Positions 53,638 through 61,726 of a stretch of DNA of 64,000 nucleotides are shown piece after piece. The notes beneath the pieces are model-generated. The model was not told where the DNA came from, made no database searches, and saw nothing but the letters and a program-made list of their open reading frames with translations. The translations under genes and the position numbers were made by a program. Source of the DNA: Armatimonadota bacterium (GTDB lineage: Bacteria > Armatimonadota > JADLDR01); assembly GCA_020846535.1 (NCBI GenBank), contig JADLDR010000141.1, forward strand, positions 18,938 to 82,937, read 5' to 3'. How positions within the stretch are numbered: the first letter of the stretch is position 1; every line of letters starts with the position of its first letter.

Positions 53638-54391
53638 GATCCCCTGCCCCCAGCTCGTAGCTCCCTATGGTCGGGCACCAGAATTTTTCGATGAACTCCA
53701 CCACCAGCCGGGTTCCTTCGCCGTGGCTCACATAGGGCGCTTTCGCCGGATTGTACATGGTGTCCGTCAGGTCGCGCACCAGCATGACGCTCATGCCCCA
53801 GCGCACCATCCGCTTGATGGCAAAGGAACGGCCCAGGACGCACATATTGGCATGCACGCCCAGAATGATCAGGCTGCCGATGCCCTTGTGTTGCAGGAAG
53901 CTGTAGACCTCCTCCCCGTTATCGGAGATGACGTCCCGGCTCTCATCGATCTCGATAGCCGGGTGCTGGCGGCTCCAGGCCGTATACCAGGACGCTTCTC
54001 CCGTATCCGAGCCGCCGTCGGAATCGTCGATGGGAAGAGGTGGGTCGGTATGTTCCAGCAGGGGCGGCGGCTCGATGCGAGGGATTGCCTTCATACGCTG
54101 CCGGGCCGGATTGCCTTCGTAAAACGCCATCGTATCGGAAGGCGCGTGGACGATCTGCGCTCCCCGCTCCCGCGCCGTGCAAACGACCCGGTTCATGCGC
54201 CCGGCCATCGCATTGACCCTCAAGGCCGCCCCTCTGCTCCAGTGGTTATCCCACACATCGCAGAGCAGCAGGGCCGTATCGGCGGCAGGCAGGACGGCGG
54301 GCGTTTCGACTACTTTCCAGACGCTGCATCCCTGTACATCTTGAGTCAGCTTCTGGCTTCTAAGGGCGAGGTGGAAGGTATCGGAGTTCAT
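53630..54391 (-). CDS. Isochorismatase-like cysteine hydrolase
   Basis: 253 residues from ATG 54391 with AGGAG upstream. N-terminal Asp in TALLLCDVWDNHW, and the catalytic Cys in GVHANMCVLGRSFAIKRM, both as in the isochorismatase family (nicotinamidases, N-carbamoyl hydrolases, isochorismate hydrolases). A long insertion (about 95-150, PPPLLEHTDPPLPIDDSDGGSDTGEASW) is unusual. Overlaps the following URO-D-like gene, so one transcript. Confidence 0.82.
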   Translation of the reverse strand: MNSDTFHLALRSQKLTQDVQGCSVWKVVETPAVLPAADTALLLCDVWDNHWSRGAALRVNAMAGRMNRVVCTARERGAQIVHAPSDTMAFYEGNPARQRMKAIPRIEPPPLLEHTDPPLPIDDSDGGSDTGEASWYTAWSRQHPAIEIDESRDVISDNGEEVYSFLQHKGIGSLIILGVHANMCVLGRSFAIKRMVRWGMSVMLVRDLTDTMYNPAKAPYVSHGEGTRLVVEFIEKFWCPTIGSYELGAGDHG

Positions 54392-54411
54392 GGTTTCTCC
54401 TGGAAAGCAGG

Positions 54412-54438
54412 GGGCGAACACGAGGTTCGCCCCTACGG
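54412..54438. repeat. GGGGCGAAC-family hairpin, identical to 25596-25622
   Basis: 27 bases identical to the right half of the repeat at 25544-25622, on the same strand. It lies in the 41-base gap between a Gfo/Idh gene and the isochorismatase-like gene, inside an apparent operon. Confidence 0.85.
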
Positions 54439-55413
54439 ATTCATATACTCAGCTTTGCGGTCTCGCATGTATTGGGCGACTTCGACGGACTGGCGGGAGG
54501 CGGTCAAGTCCGGTTCGGGGCGGCGGCCCAGGCGGACGGCCTCAAAGAAGGCTTCGTTTTCCGCATAGAAGCCACACATCTCGAATTGCTCGCCGCCGGA
54601 GAGGTCGGTTCCGGCGATATCGGCGATCACCTGCCCTTGGTGGATATGCTGGAGGCGGCCCGGGGCGTCAAAGCCGTTCCACATGGGCGTATTCAGGAAA
54701 AGGATATGGTCGTGGGTGTAGAGGGTCGCCCGCTCCACCACCACGCCGGAAACCGGGCAGAAGTTCAGATGGGCCGTAGCCCCGGATTCCATCTCGCAGT
54801 CCATGAAGATATTCGCCACGGTCGGCCCCAGGTCCGGCAGCGGCTGGTAGCGGAAACGGACGTGCCGGTAATCGCTACCGCTCAGGAAGCGGACGGCATC
54901 GATGCCGTGAACGGCGGTGGTGGAGAAATCGGGATCGGTTCTGCCGATGCGGGTAAAATCGTAGCGGATATGCTGGATGCCGGGCAGTCCCCCGAGCAGG
55001 CTCCTGGCTTTGGCGATCAGAGGCATGTGGCGACGGTTGAAGGCCACCTGATGGGGCAGGCTGCCCGCGGCCCGGATCATCCGGTCAGTTTCCCCGGTGG
55101 TCGTGCCGGGCGGCTTCTCCAGCAGAAGAGGATAGCCTTTTTCCAGGATGTGGCAGGACAGCTTACAGGTCAGTTCCACAGGTGACATCAGGCAGACAGC
55201 CTCTGGTTTTTCGGCGTCCAGCATCCGGTCCAGGTCGGTATAGCGCCTCCGGAAGCCGAATCTCTCCTGAAACCGGACGGCCCGCTCCTCGACCAGATCG
55301 CAGCAGGCGGCCAGTTCGGTATCGGGATGCGTGGCCGCGTAAAGGGCGTAGGACGGCCCGTGCCCGTTGGTCGCTATCCCGCCGCATCCGACCGTGCAGA
55401 TTTTGAAGCTCAT
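54433..55413 (-). CDS. Gfo/Idh/MocA-family oxidoreductase
   Basis: 326 residues. MSFKICTVGCGGIATNGHGPSYALYAATHPDTEL at the N-terminus, motif LLLEKPPGTTTGETDRMI and a C-terminal domain with FNRRHMPLIAKARSLLG and AHLNFCPVSGVVVERATLYTHD. Between two URO-D-like genes in the same orientation, 12 bases after the first, so a Gfo/Idh plus URO-D module. The stop overlaps the hairpin repeat. Confidence 0.88.
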   Translation of the reverse strand: MSFKICTVGCGGIATNGHGPSYALYAATHPDTELAACCDLVEERAVRFQERFGFRRRYTDLDRMLDAEKPEAVCLMSPVELTCKLSCHILEKGYPLLLEKPPGTTTGETDRMIRAAGSLPHQVAFNRRHMPLIAKARSLLGGLPGIQHIRYDFTRIGRTDPDFSTTAVHGIDAVRFLSGSDYRHVRFRYQPLPDLGPTVANIFMDCEMESGATAHLNFCPVSGVVVERATLYTHDHILFLNTPMWNGFDAPGRLQHIHQGQVIADIAGTDLSGGEQFEMCGFYAENEAFFEAVRLGRRPEPDLTASRQSVEVAQYMRDRKAEYMNP

Positions 55414-55425
55414 GACAGCGCCCCT

Positions 55426-56472
55426 TCAGTTCGCCGCTTGCCGGCTACGGTGTTCGGCCCCGTAGCGGATCGATTCATCCAGGAAGGCATCGATATTTTC
55501 AAAAGGCGTTCCGGAGACGATGCCGTTACCGGAGGCCATGCACATCCCGCCGCCGGGCCGGTCGAAGGTATCGATCAGGAAGCGCACTTCGGCCCGCACC
55601 TCCTCGGGGGAGCCTTCCACCAGAACATGCTGCACATCGAAACCGGCCAGAAAGGTTATCTGTTCCCCGAACTGCCGGGCGATGGTTCGTTCGTCCATGG
55701 TGTGCTTCTGGACGGGATGAAAGACGTCCACCCCGGCCTCGATCAGATCCTCCATAGCGTCAGTGTTATTGCCGCAGCTATGGAGCCAGAAGTGCATGTT
55801 CGTTTCCCGGCAGACCTTGCCGATGCGGGCGTAATAGGGCTTCAGCAGTTCCTTGAAGTGTGCGGGCTTCATCATCAACTGGGTCTGGTGGCCCAGGTCG
55901 TCGCTTGTCCAGAAGCCGTCCGGCTGAATTTCGCGGGCAGCCCGGAGGATCAGCTTTTCATACTGGGCGCAGAGCGCATCATGGAGGCGGTGAACCATAT
56001 CGGGATGCTCGTAGTAGTCGATCATCAAGTTTTCCATGCCGCGGATGCCCCAGGGCCGCTCGAAGAAAAGGCCCCAGGCGCAAAAAATGAGGTAGCGGTT
56101 ATCCCGCCGGGCATCCTCGGCGGCCTGATAGATCGGATCGAAAAGGCCGGGCGCTTCGGGGTCGGGCATCTTTTCGATGAACTCGTCCAGGTATTTCCAG
56201 TCCGGCAGGAGGCAGCGGGCGTCGTAGCCGCGCTTTGCGGTCTCCCCCGGTCGATACCAGGAGAGCCTGGAGGTATCCGCCGAGGCAATGCCCGCCCAGA
56301 GCATTGCCACATCGTCCGGGTAGCGATTGAAATACGAGAGCCTTTCCCCGTATTGCTCCCAAAGCCCTTCGCCCCACCATTTCGCCATCACCATCGGGAT
56401 CCGGCACGGATTTTTCCGCTCGATAGCGGCCACCACATCCTCTTTTGCGAGAGGCGCACAGATATCGTCCAT
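55426..56472 (-). CDS. Uroporphyrinogen-decarboxylase-like protein with HxC motif
   Basis: 348 residues from ATG 56472 with AAGGAGATA upstream; a longer reading has no ribosome site. URO-D barrel: LAKEDVVAAIERKNPCRIPMVMAKWWGEGLW; FWTSDDLGHQTQLMMKPAHFKELLKPYYARI; MHFWLHSCGNNTDAMEDLIEAGVDVFHPVQ; GGGMCMASGNGI. HSCG plus a later Cys matches the zinc-binding HxC...C of MtaA/MtbA-type methylcobamide methyltransferases, so this is the paralog most likely to transfer methyl groups. No corrinoid protein nearby. Confidence 0.84.
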   Translation of the reverse strand: MDDICAPLAKEDVVAAIERKNPCRIPMVMAKWWGEGLWEQYGERLSYFNRYPDDVAMLWAGIASADTSRLSWYRPGETAKRGYDARCLLPDWKYLDEFIEKMPDPEAPGLFDPIYQAAEDARRDNRYLIFCAWGLFFERPWGIRGMENLMIDYYEHPDMVHRLHDALCAQYEKLILRAAREIQPDGFWTSDDLGHQTQLMMKPAHFKELLKPYYARIGKVCRETNMHFWLHSCGNNTDAMEDLIEAGVDVFHPVQKHTMDERTIARQFGEQITFLAGFDVQHVLVEGSPEEVRAEVRFLIDTFDRPGGGMCMASGNGIVSGTPFENIDAFLDESIRYGAEHRSRQAAN

Positions 56473-56644
56473 GCTTATCTCCTTCAAAACCGGTGTCTTG
56501 AGCCAGAATGTTCCCTGATTCGCTTTTATGGCGGGGAAATCCTTCTCTTCTTGATCGCCAAAAGGACTTAACGCTTGCTCAGCCAAATATAAGATCGAGA
56601 ACTTCCGTCCGAATAGAGGACGACTGCTGTGGGAGTCGTTATTT

Positions 56645-58972
56645 ATGAAAAAGTGGTTGCTCGTATTCTACTTCGCGCTTGCCTGCGCCTCCGCTTTCAC
56701 CGCCCCGAAGGTGGCGGTAGTCTACAGCGCGTGGGGCGGGAACGCCTTCAAAGAGGAGTTCGATTCGCATTTGAAGGCCCTGGGCTGGCCTTTGGAGGCG
56801 CTGGAGAACAAAGATATCGCCCGGTGGATCGGGCGGCTCGACGAGTTCGATATCGTGATTTCAGCCAGCGTGGGCAACCTGGAGAATCCGCAGGATATGG
56901 CCCCTTACCGGGACGCCTGGCTTAACTTCCTGAAGCGCGGTGGGGCGCTTATGATCGTGGACGCCAGCTATGACCCGGCGCTGGGCCTGTGGATGGGCCG
57001 CCTGGGAAGCGATTTCGCCCTGACCAGTGCGGGCTGCGCTCCCTATACCCGAAAGGTAGGCGGATCGGGTGCGATCTCCGCCGACCCGAACCATCCTCTG
57101 CTCCACGTTCCGCAGGAGATTCCCCCTCTCCTGCGGGCCAAAGGCAATATCTGGGCGCATCTGGAAAGCCGGGGCAAGGGCTGGGAAAGCCTGGTCACCT
57201 GCGCGGACGGCAAAGACCTGATGGTCTACCGCACGGTCGGCAGGGGCGCGGTTCTGGTCACCAGCTATTATTCGTTCAAGGGGCCGATGTGGGAGCCGCT
57301 GGCGACCGGCCTGCTGGAAAATCTCAGGACATACACTCTCGGCCTCCGGAGCGGCGTTTCGGTGAGTGAGTTCAGGCCGGGGCCTGCCGCTCCCGGCAGC
57401 CATCGGGCCGTTCTCACCTTTCGCAATGCCTCCGATCAGCCGGTCGCCTACCGCGCCTCGCTGAAGCTGGCGTGGGGAAGCGGCCGTCCCCGGGCCGCAG
57501 CGCAGTCTTCCATCACCCTCCAGCCGGGCCGAACGGCACGCCTCGCTTTGCCCTATACGATCCAAAAGCGGGGCAGCCTCCTGCTTATCCTGGAATTGGC
57601 TGGCAAGGGTTCGGATCGGATCAGTCTGGAGAGGATGCAGGAGGTTCCCTCGATGGTCTCCCTGGATATCCGGAACCGCCATCTTTATCCTGCCGACCGA
57701 TCCCTGCAAGTGGCGACCGCCTTTTCACCGGATGCCGGAGTACGGCTAGCTGACTGCACGGCCCGGCTGCTCATCGGCGAGAAGCCCTTCCTGACCCTCC
57801 GTTCCCCGAAACCCGCCGGGCGATACCGGATCGATATCTCCAGGCTGCCGTCGGGCAGCCATCGCGCCCGGCTGGAGATGGCCTTGCGGGGCAAAGTCCT
57901 GGGGAGCGCCAGCGCGGATTTCAGCCGTCACCCACAGCCCCGCGTGGCGATCCGGCCCGACGGCGCGATCCAGATCGGCGGCAAGCCTTTCTTTCCCTTC
58001 GGCTGGTATCACGTCTCGTGGAGCTTCACCGCCGAGGAGCGGATGGCCTTTTTGCAGGATGTGGCGGCAGGAGGCTTCAACACCGTTCATGCGGGCGTGA
58101 AATTGCTGGAGGAATGGGAGCCGTTTCTGAAAGAGGCCGGTCGGCTGGGGGTCTATGTCGTGACAGAGTTCGGGACAGACCCTATCCCGGTCATCCGGCG
58201 CTATAAGAATATGCCATCCGTGATGGCCTGGAACCCCGGCGACGAGCCGGACGGGCAGGGCATTTCGCCGGAAGAGATGCTGGCCCGCTACAACCGCTTC
58301 AAAACCGCCGACCCCTCCCACCCCACCTATATGGTACTCTGCGTGCCCAACACCTACGCCCGCTACGCTCACTGCGCGGAAATCATCGCTCCCGACATCT
58401 ATCCGATTCCCTCATCCCCGACCTCGGCGGTCTATATGAACCTTCGGGCAGCCAGCGCGGAGGCCCGGAAGTACGGGCGGCCTGTCTGGGGCGTCTTGCA
58501 GTGCTTCGGCTACCCGCAAGGCCCCTGGCGCGTTCCCACCTTCGAGGAATGCCGCAATATGACCTATCTGGCCCTCCTCGCCGGTGTCAAAGGGATTGTT
58601 TATTACACCTATGCCGACAATGGCTTCAAAATCACCGACCATCCCCGGCTCTGGGCCGATATGCGAACTCTGCCCCAAGAGATCCAGGCTCTTGCCCCCT
58701 ATCTTCTGACCGGTCGGCTGGCGAGCATCGAAACCAGCCGGCCCGATGTCTTTGCCGGGGCCTGGACGCTGAACGGCAAAACCGTCGTCTGTGTGGTGAA
58801 TACCTCGGACAAAGAATCCCGCCCGGTGCGCTTGAAAGCGCCCGGGCAGGCGGTTCGCTCCATTCAACCGCTCTTTCCCAACCGCCTATCGGGGCTGTCC
58901 GCGCAGGAAGGGCGGATAGCGGGAACAGTGGGGCCGCTGGAAGTGCATCTCTACGAAGTTCAATCGTTGTAG
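56645..58972 (+). CDS. Exported glycosidase-like protein with N-terminal amidotransferase-like domain
   Basis: 775 residues. Signal peptide (MKKWLLVFYFALACASAFTAP). Residues about 22-230 look like a ThuA/glutamine-amidotransferase-type Rossmann domain (VAVVYSAWGGNAFKEEFDSHLKALGW, LNFLKRGGALMIVDASYD, GRGAVLVTSYYSFKG). Then beta domains, then a TIM-barrel (FFPFGWYHVSWSFTAEERMAFLQDVAAGGFNTVH; VMAWNPGDEPDGQGISPEEM with probable acid/base Glu; YYTYADNGFKITDHPRLW) and a beta C-terminus. It resembles clan GH-A, but the family is not identified. Divergent from the URO-D-like gene. Confidence 0.7.
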   Translation: MKKWLLVFYFALACASAFTAPKVAVVYSAWGGNAFKEEFDSHLKALGWPLEALENKDIARWIGRLDEFDIVISASVGNLENPQDMAPYRDAWLNFLKRGGALMIVDASYDPALGLWMGRLGSDFALTSAGCAPYTRKVGGSGAISADPNHPLLHVPQEIPPLLRAKGNIWAHLESRGKGWESLVTCADGKDLMVYRTVGRGAVLVTSYYSFKGPMWEPLATGLLENLRTYTLGLRSGVSVSEFRPGPAAPGSHRAVLTFRNASDQPVAYRASLKLAWGSGRPRAAAQSSITLQPGRTARLALPYTIQKRGSLLLILELAGKGSDRISLERMQEVPSMVSLDIRNRHLYPADRSLQVATAFSPDAGVRLADCTARLLIGEKPFLTLRSPKPAGRYRIDISRLPSGSHRARLEMALRGKVLGSASADFSRHPQPRVAIRPDGAIQIGGKPFFPFGWYHVSWSFTAEERMAFLQDVAAGGFNTVHAGVKLLEEWEPFLKEAGRLGVYVVTEFGTDPIPVIRRYKNMPSVMAWNPGDEPDGQGISPEEMLARYNRFKTADPSHPTYMVLCVPNTYARYAHCAEIIAPDIYPIPSSPTSAVYMNLRAASAEARKYGRPVWGVLQCFGYPQGPWRVPTFEECRNMTYLALLAGVKGIVYYTYADNGFKITDHPRLWADMRTLPQEIQALAPYLLTGRLASIETSRPDVFAGAWTLNGKTVVCVVNTSDKESRPVRLKAPGQAVRSIQPLFPNRLSGLSAQEGRIAGTVGPLEVHLYEVQSL

Positions 58973-58984
58973 AGCCTTGTATGG

Positions 58985-59006
58985 GCAGGCCCGCGCCTGC
59001 CCCTGT
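58985..59006. repeat. Hairpin repeat with GCAGGC core
   Basis: GGGCAGGC-CCGC-GCCTGCCC lies in the 56-base gap between the secreted glycosidase gene and the broken URO-D-like gene. Same layout as the GGGGC...GCCCC hairpins at 4436 and 25544 but with another core. Confidence 0.6.
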
Positions 59007-59028
59007 GTTCATGCTCCAGGAGACGCCT

Positions 59029-60072
59029 ATGACTGCGAAGGAAGCCGGGAACCGTCATTTTCTGACGGATTTGTTCTCAGGTCCATTTCGGGGCCATGCG
59101 GTTATCATGACTTCCGAAGGCGCTACGCCGATAGAGCCGGACGATTTCTCGGTCTCGAAGCGGCCCGTCCGCGACTGGCTGCCGGGTGTCCTGCAAGGAT
59201 ACGAGGCCAAAGTACGCTGGCTCGAAGAAATCGGCGATGACAGCGTTCCCTATGCCACCCTCGGCACGGGGACCGGGCTGTTCGCGGCAGCCTTCGGCTG
59301 CCCGGTGCATATCTACCCCGATTCCCCGGCCTGCGCCCTTCCGCTGGTCTCCACCGCAGAGGAGGCCGACCGGCTGGAGGTTCCCGGTCTGGACGCCCCT
59401 ACCCTTGCGCGGGTCTTCGAACTGGGCCGCCTGGTGCGGGAGCGGGTGGGGCCGGAAACGCCGATCAGCGTTCCCGACATTCAAAGCCCGTTCGATATCG
59501 CCGCCCTTGTCTGGCGCAAAGAGGATTTCTATATCGCCATGGTGGAGAACCCGGAGGCAGTCAAAAGGCTGGTCGGCAAATGCCATGCGCTTCTAAAAAA
59601 CTTCTGGCACGAATTTATAAGAGAGTTCCCGGAATGCAACCTCTGTCATTGCCCCATCGCCTGGGCCCCTCCGCGCCTGGGCTGCTGGCTTTCGGAGGAT
59701 GAGGCGGGCTGCATCTCCACCGGAATGTTCGAGGAGTTCTGCCTTCCCTGGCTGGCCGATCTGAGCGAAAGCTTCGGCGGCCTTTTCATGCACTGCTGCG
59801 CCACCGCCGACTATCAGTATGAGAATTTCAAAAAATCCCCGACCTGCGCGGCCTAAAACCGGGTCTTCCAGTCCCCTGGCCCGCACCCGGCCATCGAAGC
59901 CTTCTCAGGCCGGACGGTGTTCATGGCCGCCTGGATGGGCGAGGATGCCTGCCGCCGGATGCTCGATATGGCCCGGCCCGATACCCGCTTCCTTTTCAAC
60001 ATGCCCTACCAGCCTCTTGAGGAAGCGAAAAGAACGTTCGAGCGGATGCGGAAGTTATGCCCGAGGGATTAA
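59029..60072 (+). pseudogene. Uroporphyrinogen-decarboxylase-like gene with two compensating poly-A indels
   Basis: From ATG 59029 (AGGAGACGCC upstream) the frame reads 275 codons, including FFMHCC-like GGLFMHCCATADYQYENFKK, then SPTCAA and TAA (59854-59856). After the stop the same frame continues NRVFQSPGPHPAIEAFSGRTVFMAAWMGEDACRRML and ends at 60070-60072. Restoring one A in the run at 59830-59835 and removing one A at 59855-59858 gives KKIPDLRGLNRVFQSPG without a stop. So a -1 and a +1 in two A-runs 25 bases apart. Either a recent pseudogene or sequencing error. The site equivalent to HxC is HCC. Confidence 0.82.
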
Positions 60073-60151
60073 GGGCCGATATTTTCACAAGGCTCCGCAT
60101 CGATACCCAGCACAAGAACCGGAATATCGATATCGGAAACGCCTCTATGAA

Positions 60152-60667
60152 TCAAATCCCATAGAAACTGCTCAAAGTAAGAGACTCCGGTCGACATTTC
60201 ATCTCATCAGCGAATTGTTTGATGGGAACGATTTCCACGCCAGCCTTGATGAAGCCCATTTTATTGAAGATGGTCATCTTGGCACAAACATTATAAACCA
60301 TAAAAGAATATTTGCCGAATTGGACTTCTACCCCTACATCGTCTTTAATAAAATCCATCTCTCGAAAAGCACCTTTCATGATCGCCCTGGAACGGTGGTC
60401 GGGGGTATAGAAGTCGGTTGGGTATTCACACCAAACCTTTTGCTTTTTCCATTCCCTCTGGAAGAATTCGACCTTAAAGAATAGATTCAACATTTTAGGG
60501 TCAAAAAGCATCCTCCCAGTCATGGTCTTTTCTTTGCTTTCTTTCGTCTTACATGCCGTCACATTAATTCGTGATATTATATCTTCTATCTCATGCAGTA
60601 AGGTGGGATAATTTGCCTGGATATACTCTTCCCCCCGGTTGAAAGAATATCGGCCTGCGATAATCAT
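60152..60667 (-). CDS. BglII/BstYI-family type II restriction endonuclease
   Basis: 171 residues from ATG 60667, overlapping the methyltransferase stop (ATGA). The C-terminal half has the family hallmark DVGVEVQFGKYSFMVYNVCAKM (catalytic Glu region), followed by FIKAGVEIVPIKQFADEM. BglII cuts AGATCT and BstYI RGATCY, so a GATC-core site is likely, but specificity cannot be read from sequence. AT-rich compared with all neighbours, with a plain two-gene methyltransferase-endonuclease cassette: typical of acquired DNA. Confidence 0.85.
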   Translation of the reverse strand: MIIAGRYSFNRGEEYIQANYPTLLHEIEDIISRINVTACKTKESKEKTMTGRMLFDPKMLNLFFKVEFFQREWKKQKVWCEYPTDFYTPDHRSRAIMKGAFREMDFIKDDVGVEVQFGKYSFMVYNVCAKMTIFNKMGFIKAGVEIVPIKQFADEMKCRPESLTLSSFYGI

Positions 60668-61662
60668 AGGAGGGAATCCTCCTCTTGTGTAGGCTGCGTT
60701 CTCCACTCATCGGGGATCTGAGCAACTTTTTCTTTGCCTGACGGCACATGAACTTCCTTTCCTAGAGGCCGTATCTTGAGGTTGCCTCGATAATAATCCT
60801 GAATACGCTCGTTGGCAATGGTGATATAACGAGACTCCTTATCGCATCCCATCGCTTTTCGGCTGTTTTTGATACCTGCAATCAATGATGAGCCAACTCC
60901 GCAATATGGATCGACAATCCAGTCTTCTTCATCCGTAAGCGATAAGACGCACCTCTCAACAAGTTCTATGGGAAACTGGCATGGATGAACTGTTTTCTCA
61001 GGATGGTTGGCTTTGACATTGGGAATATCCCAGATACCGCTTTCCCAATCCTGGGCCACGATCTCCCAGATGTCAGATGGGTTTTTCCCTAAAGGATTGG
61101 ATGAAAGCTTTCCTTTGTTGGCTCCTTTAAAATGCCTTTTACCGGGATATTTTGCCGGCACTCGTACTGCATCCAGGTTGAATTTATAATCATCGCTTTT
61201 GGTAAACCACAACAATGTTTCGTAGCGCCCTGAGAACCGCTTTGATGCATGTAGCCCATGCCGGAAGAACCAGATAATCCGATTCCTGAGTTTGAGACCT
61301 CTCTCTTTGAATATTTCGTAATAGAATATATCTAGGGGGAAAACCTCTCCTTCCTGAACATAATTACCTACCTGCCAGCATATACTTCCATTATCCTTAA
61401 GGATGCGTATAAGCTCATCAATAACATTCGTTTGTTCTTGCAGGTAGTTATGGATGCTTTGTCGAGTCTCATATTCTTTTCCGATATTATAAGGAGGAGA
61501 GGTTATGCCCAAAGTTACTACTTTGTCGGGAACTGTTCGTAGAAATTCCAGAGTATCCCCCAGGTGTAGAATTACCGATGAGTCAGATAAAAAAACACTA
61601 TCTATTGTGTGTCCCGGCAATTCTCCGATGGGCGACAGCAATGACAACTGAGAGTTTTCCAT
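60664..61662 (-). CDS. DNA methyltransferase (DPPY/SPPY class, cognate of the BglII-like nuclease)
   Basis: 332 residues from ATG 61662 (AGGTGA with 7-base spacing; ATG 61668 is too close to it). Motif IV GITSPPYNIGKEYETRQ near residue 55 and motif I DWIVDPYCGVGSSLIAGI near the C-terminus give the beta-class order. SPPY enzymes are usually N4-cytosine (sometimes N6-adenine) methylases; BglII-type methyltransferases known from the literature modify the cytosine. Protects DNA from the co-encoded nuclease, which follows in an ATGA overlap. Confidence 0.9.
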   Translation of the reverse strand: MENSQLSLLSPIGELPGHTIDSVFLSDSSVILHLGDTLEFLRTVPDKVVTLGITSPPYNIGKEYETRQSIHNYLQEQTNVIDELIRILKDNGSICWQVGNYVQEGEVFPLDIFYYEIFKERGLKLRNRIIWFFRHGLHASKRFSGRYETLLWFTKSDDYKFNLDAVRVPAKYPGKRHFKGANKGKLSSNPLGKNPSDIWEIVAQDWESGIWDIPNVKANHPEKTVHPCQFPIELVERCVLSLTDEEDWIVDPYCGVGSSLIAGIKNSRKAMGCDKESRYITIANERIQDYYRGNLKIRPLGKEVHVPSGKEKVAQIPDEWRTQPTQEEDSLL

Positions 61663-61726
61663 ATGCATTCACCTGTTTTTTCTTTTATATTCTATAGTTA
61701 TCTAATTATTCCTTCCTTCTTTTGGT

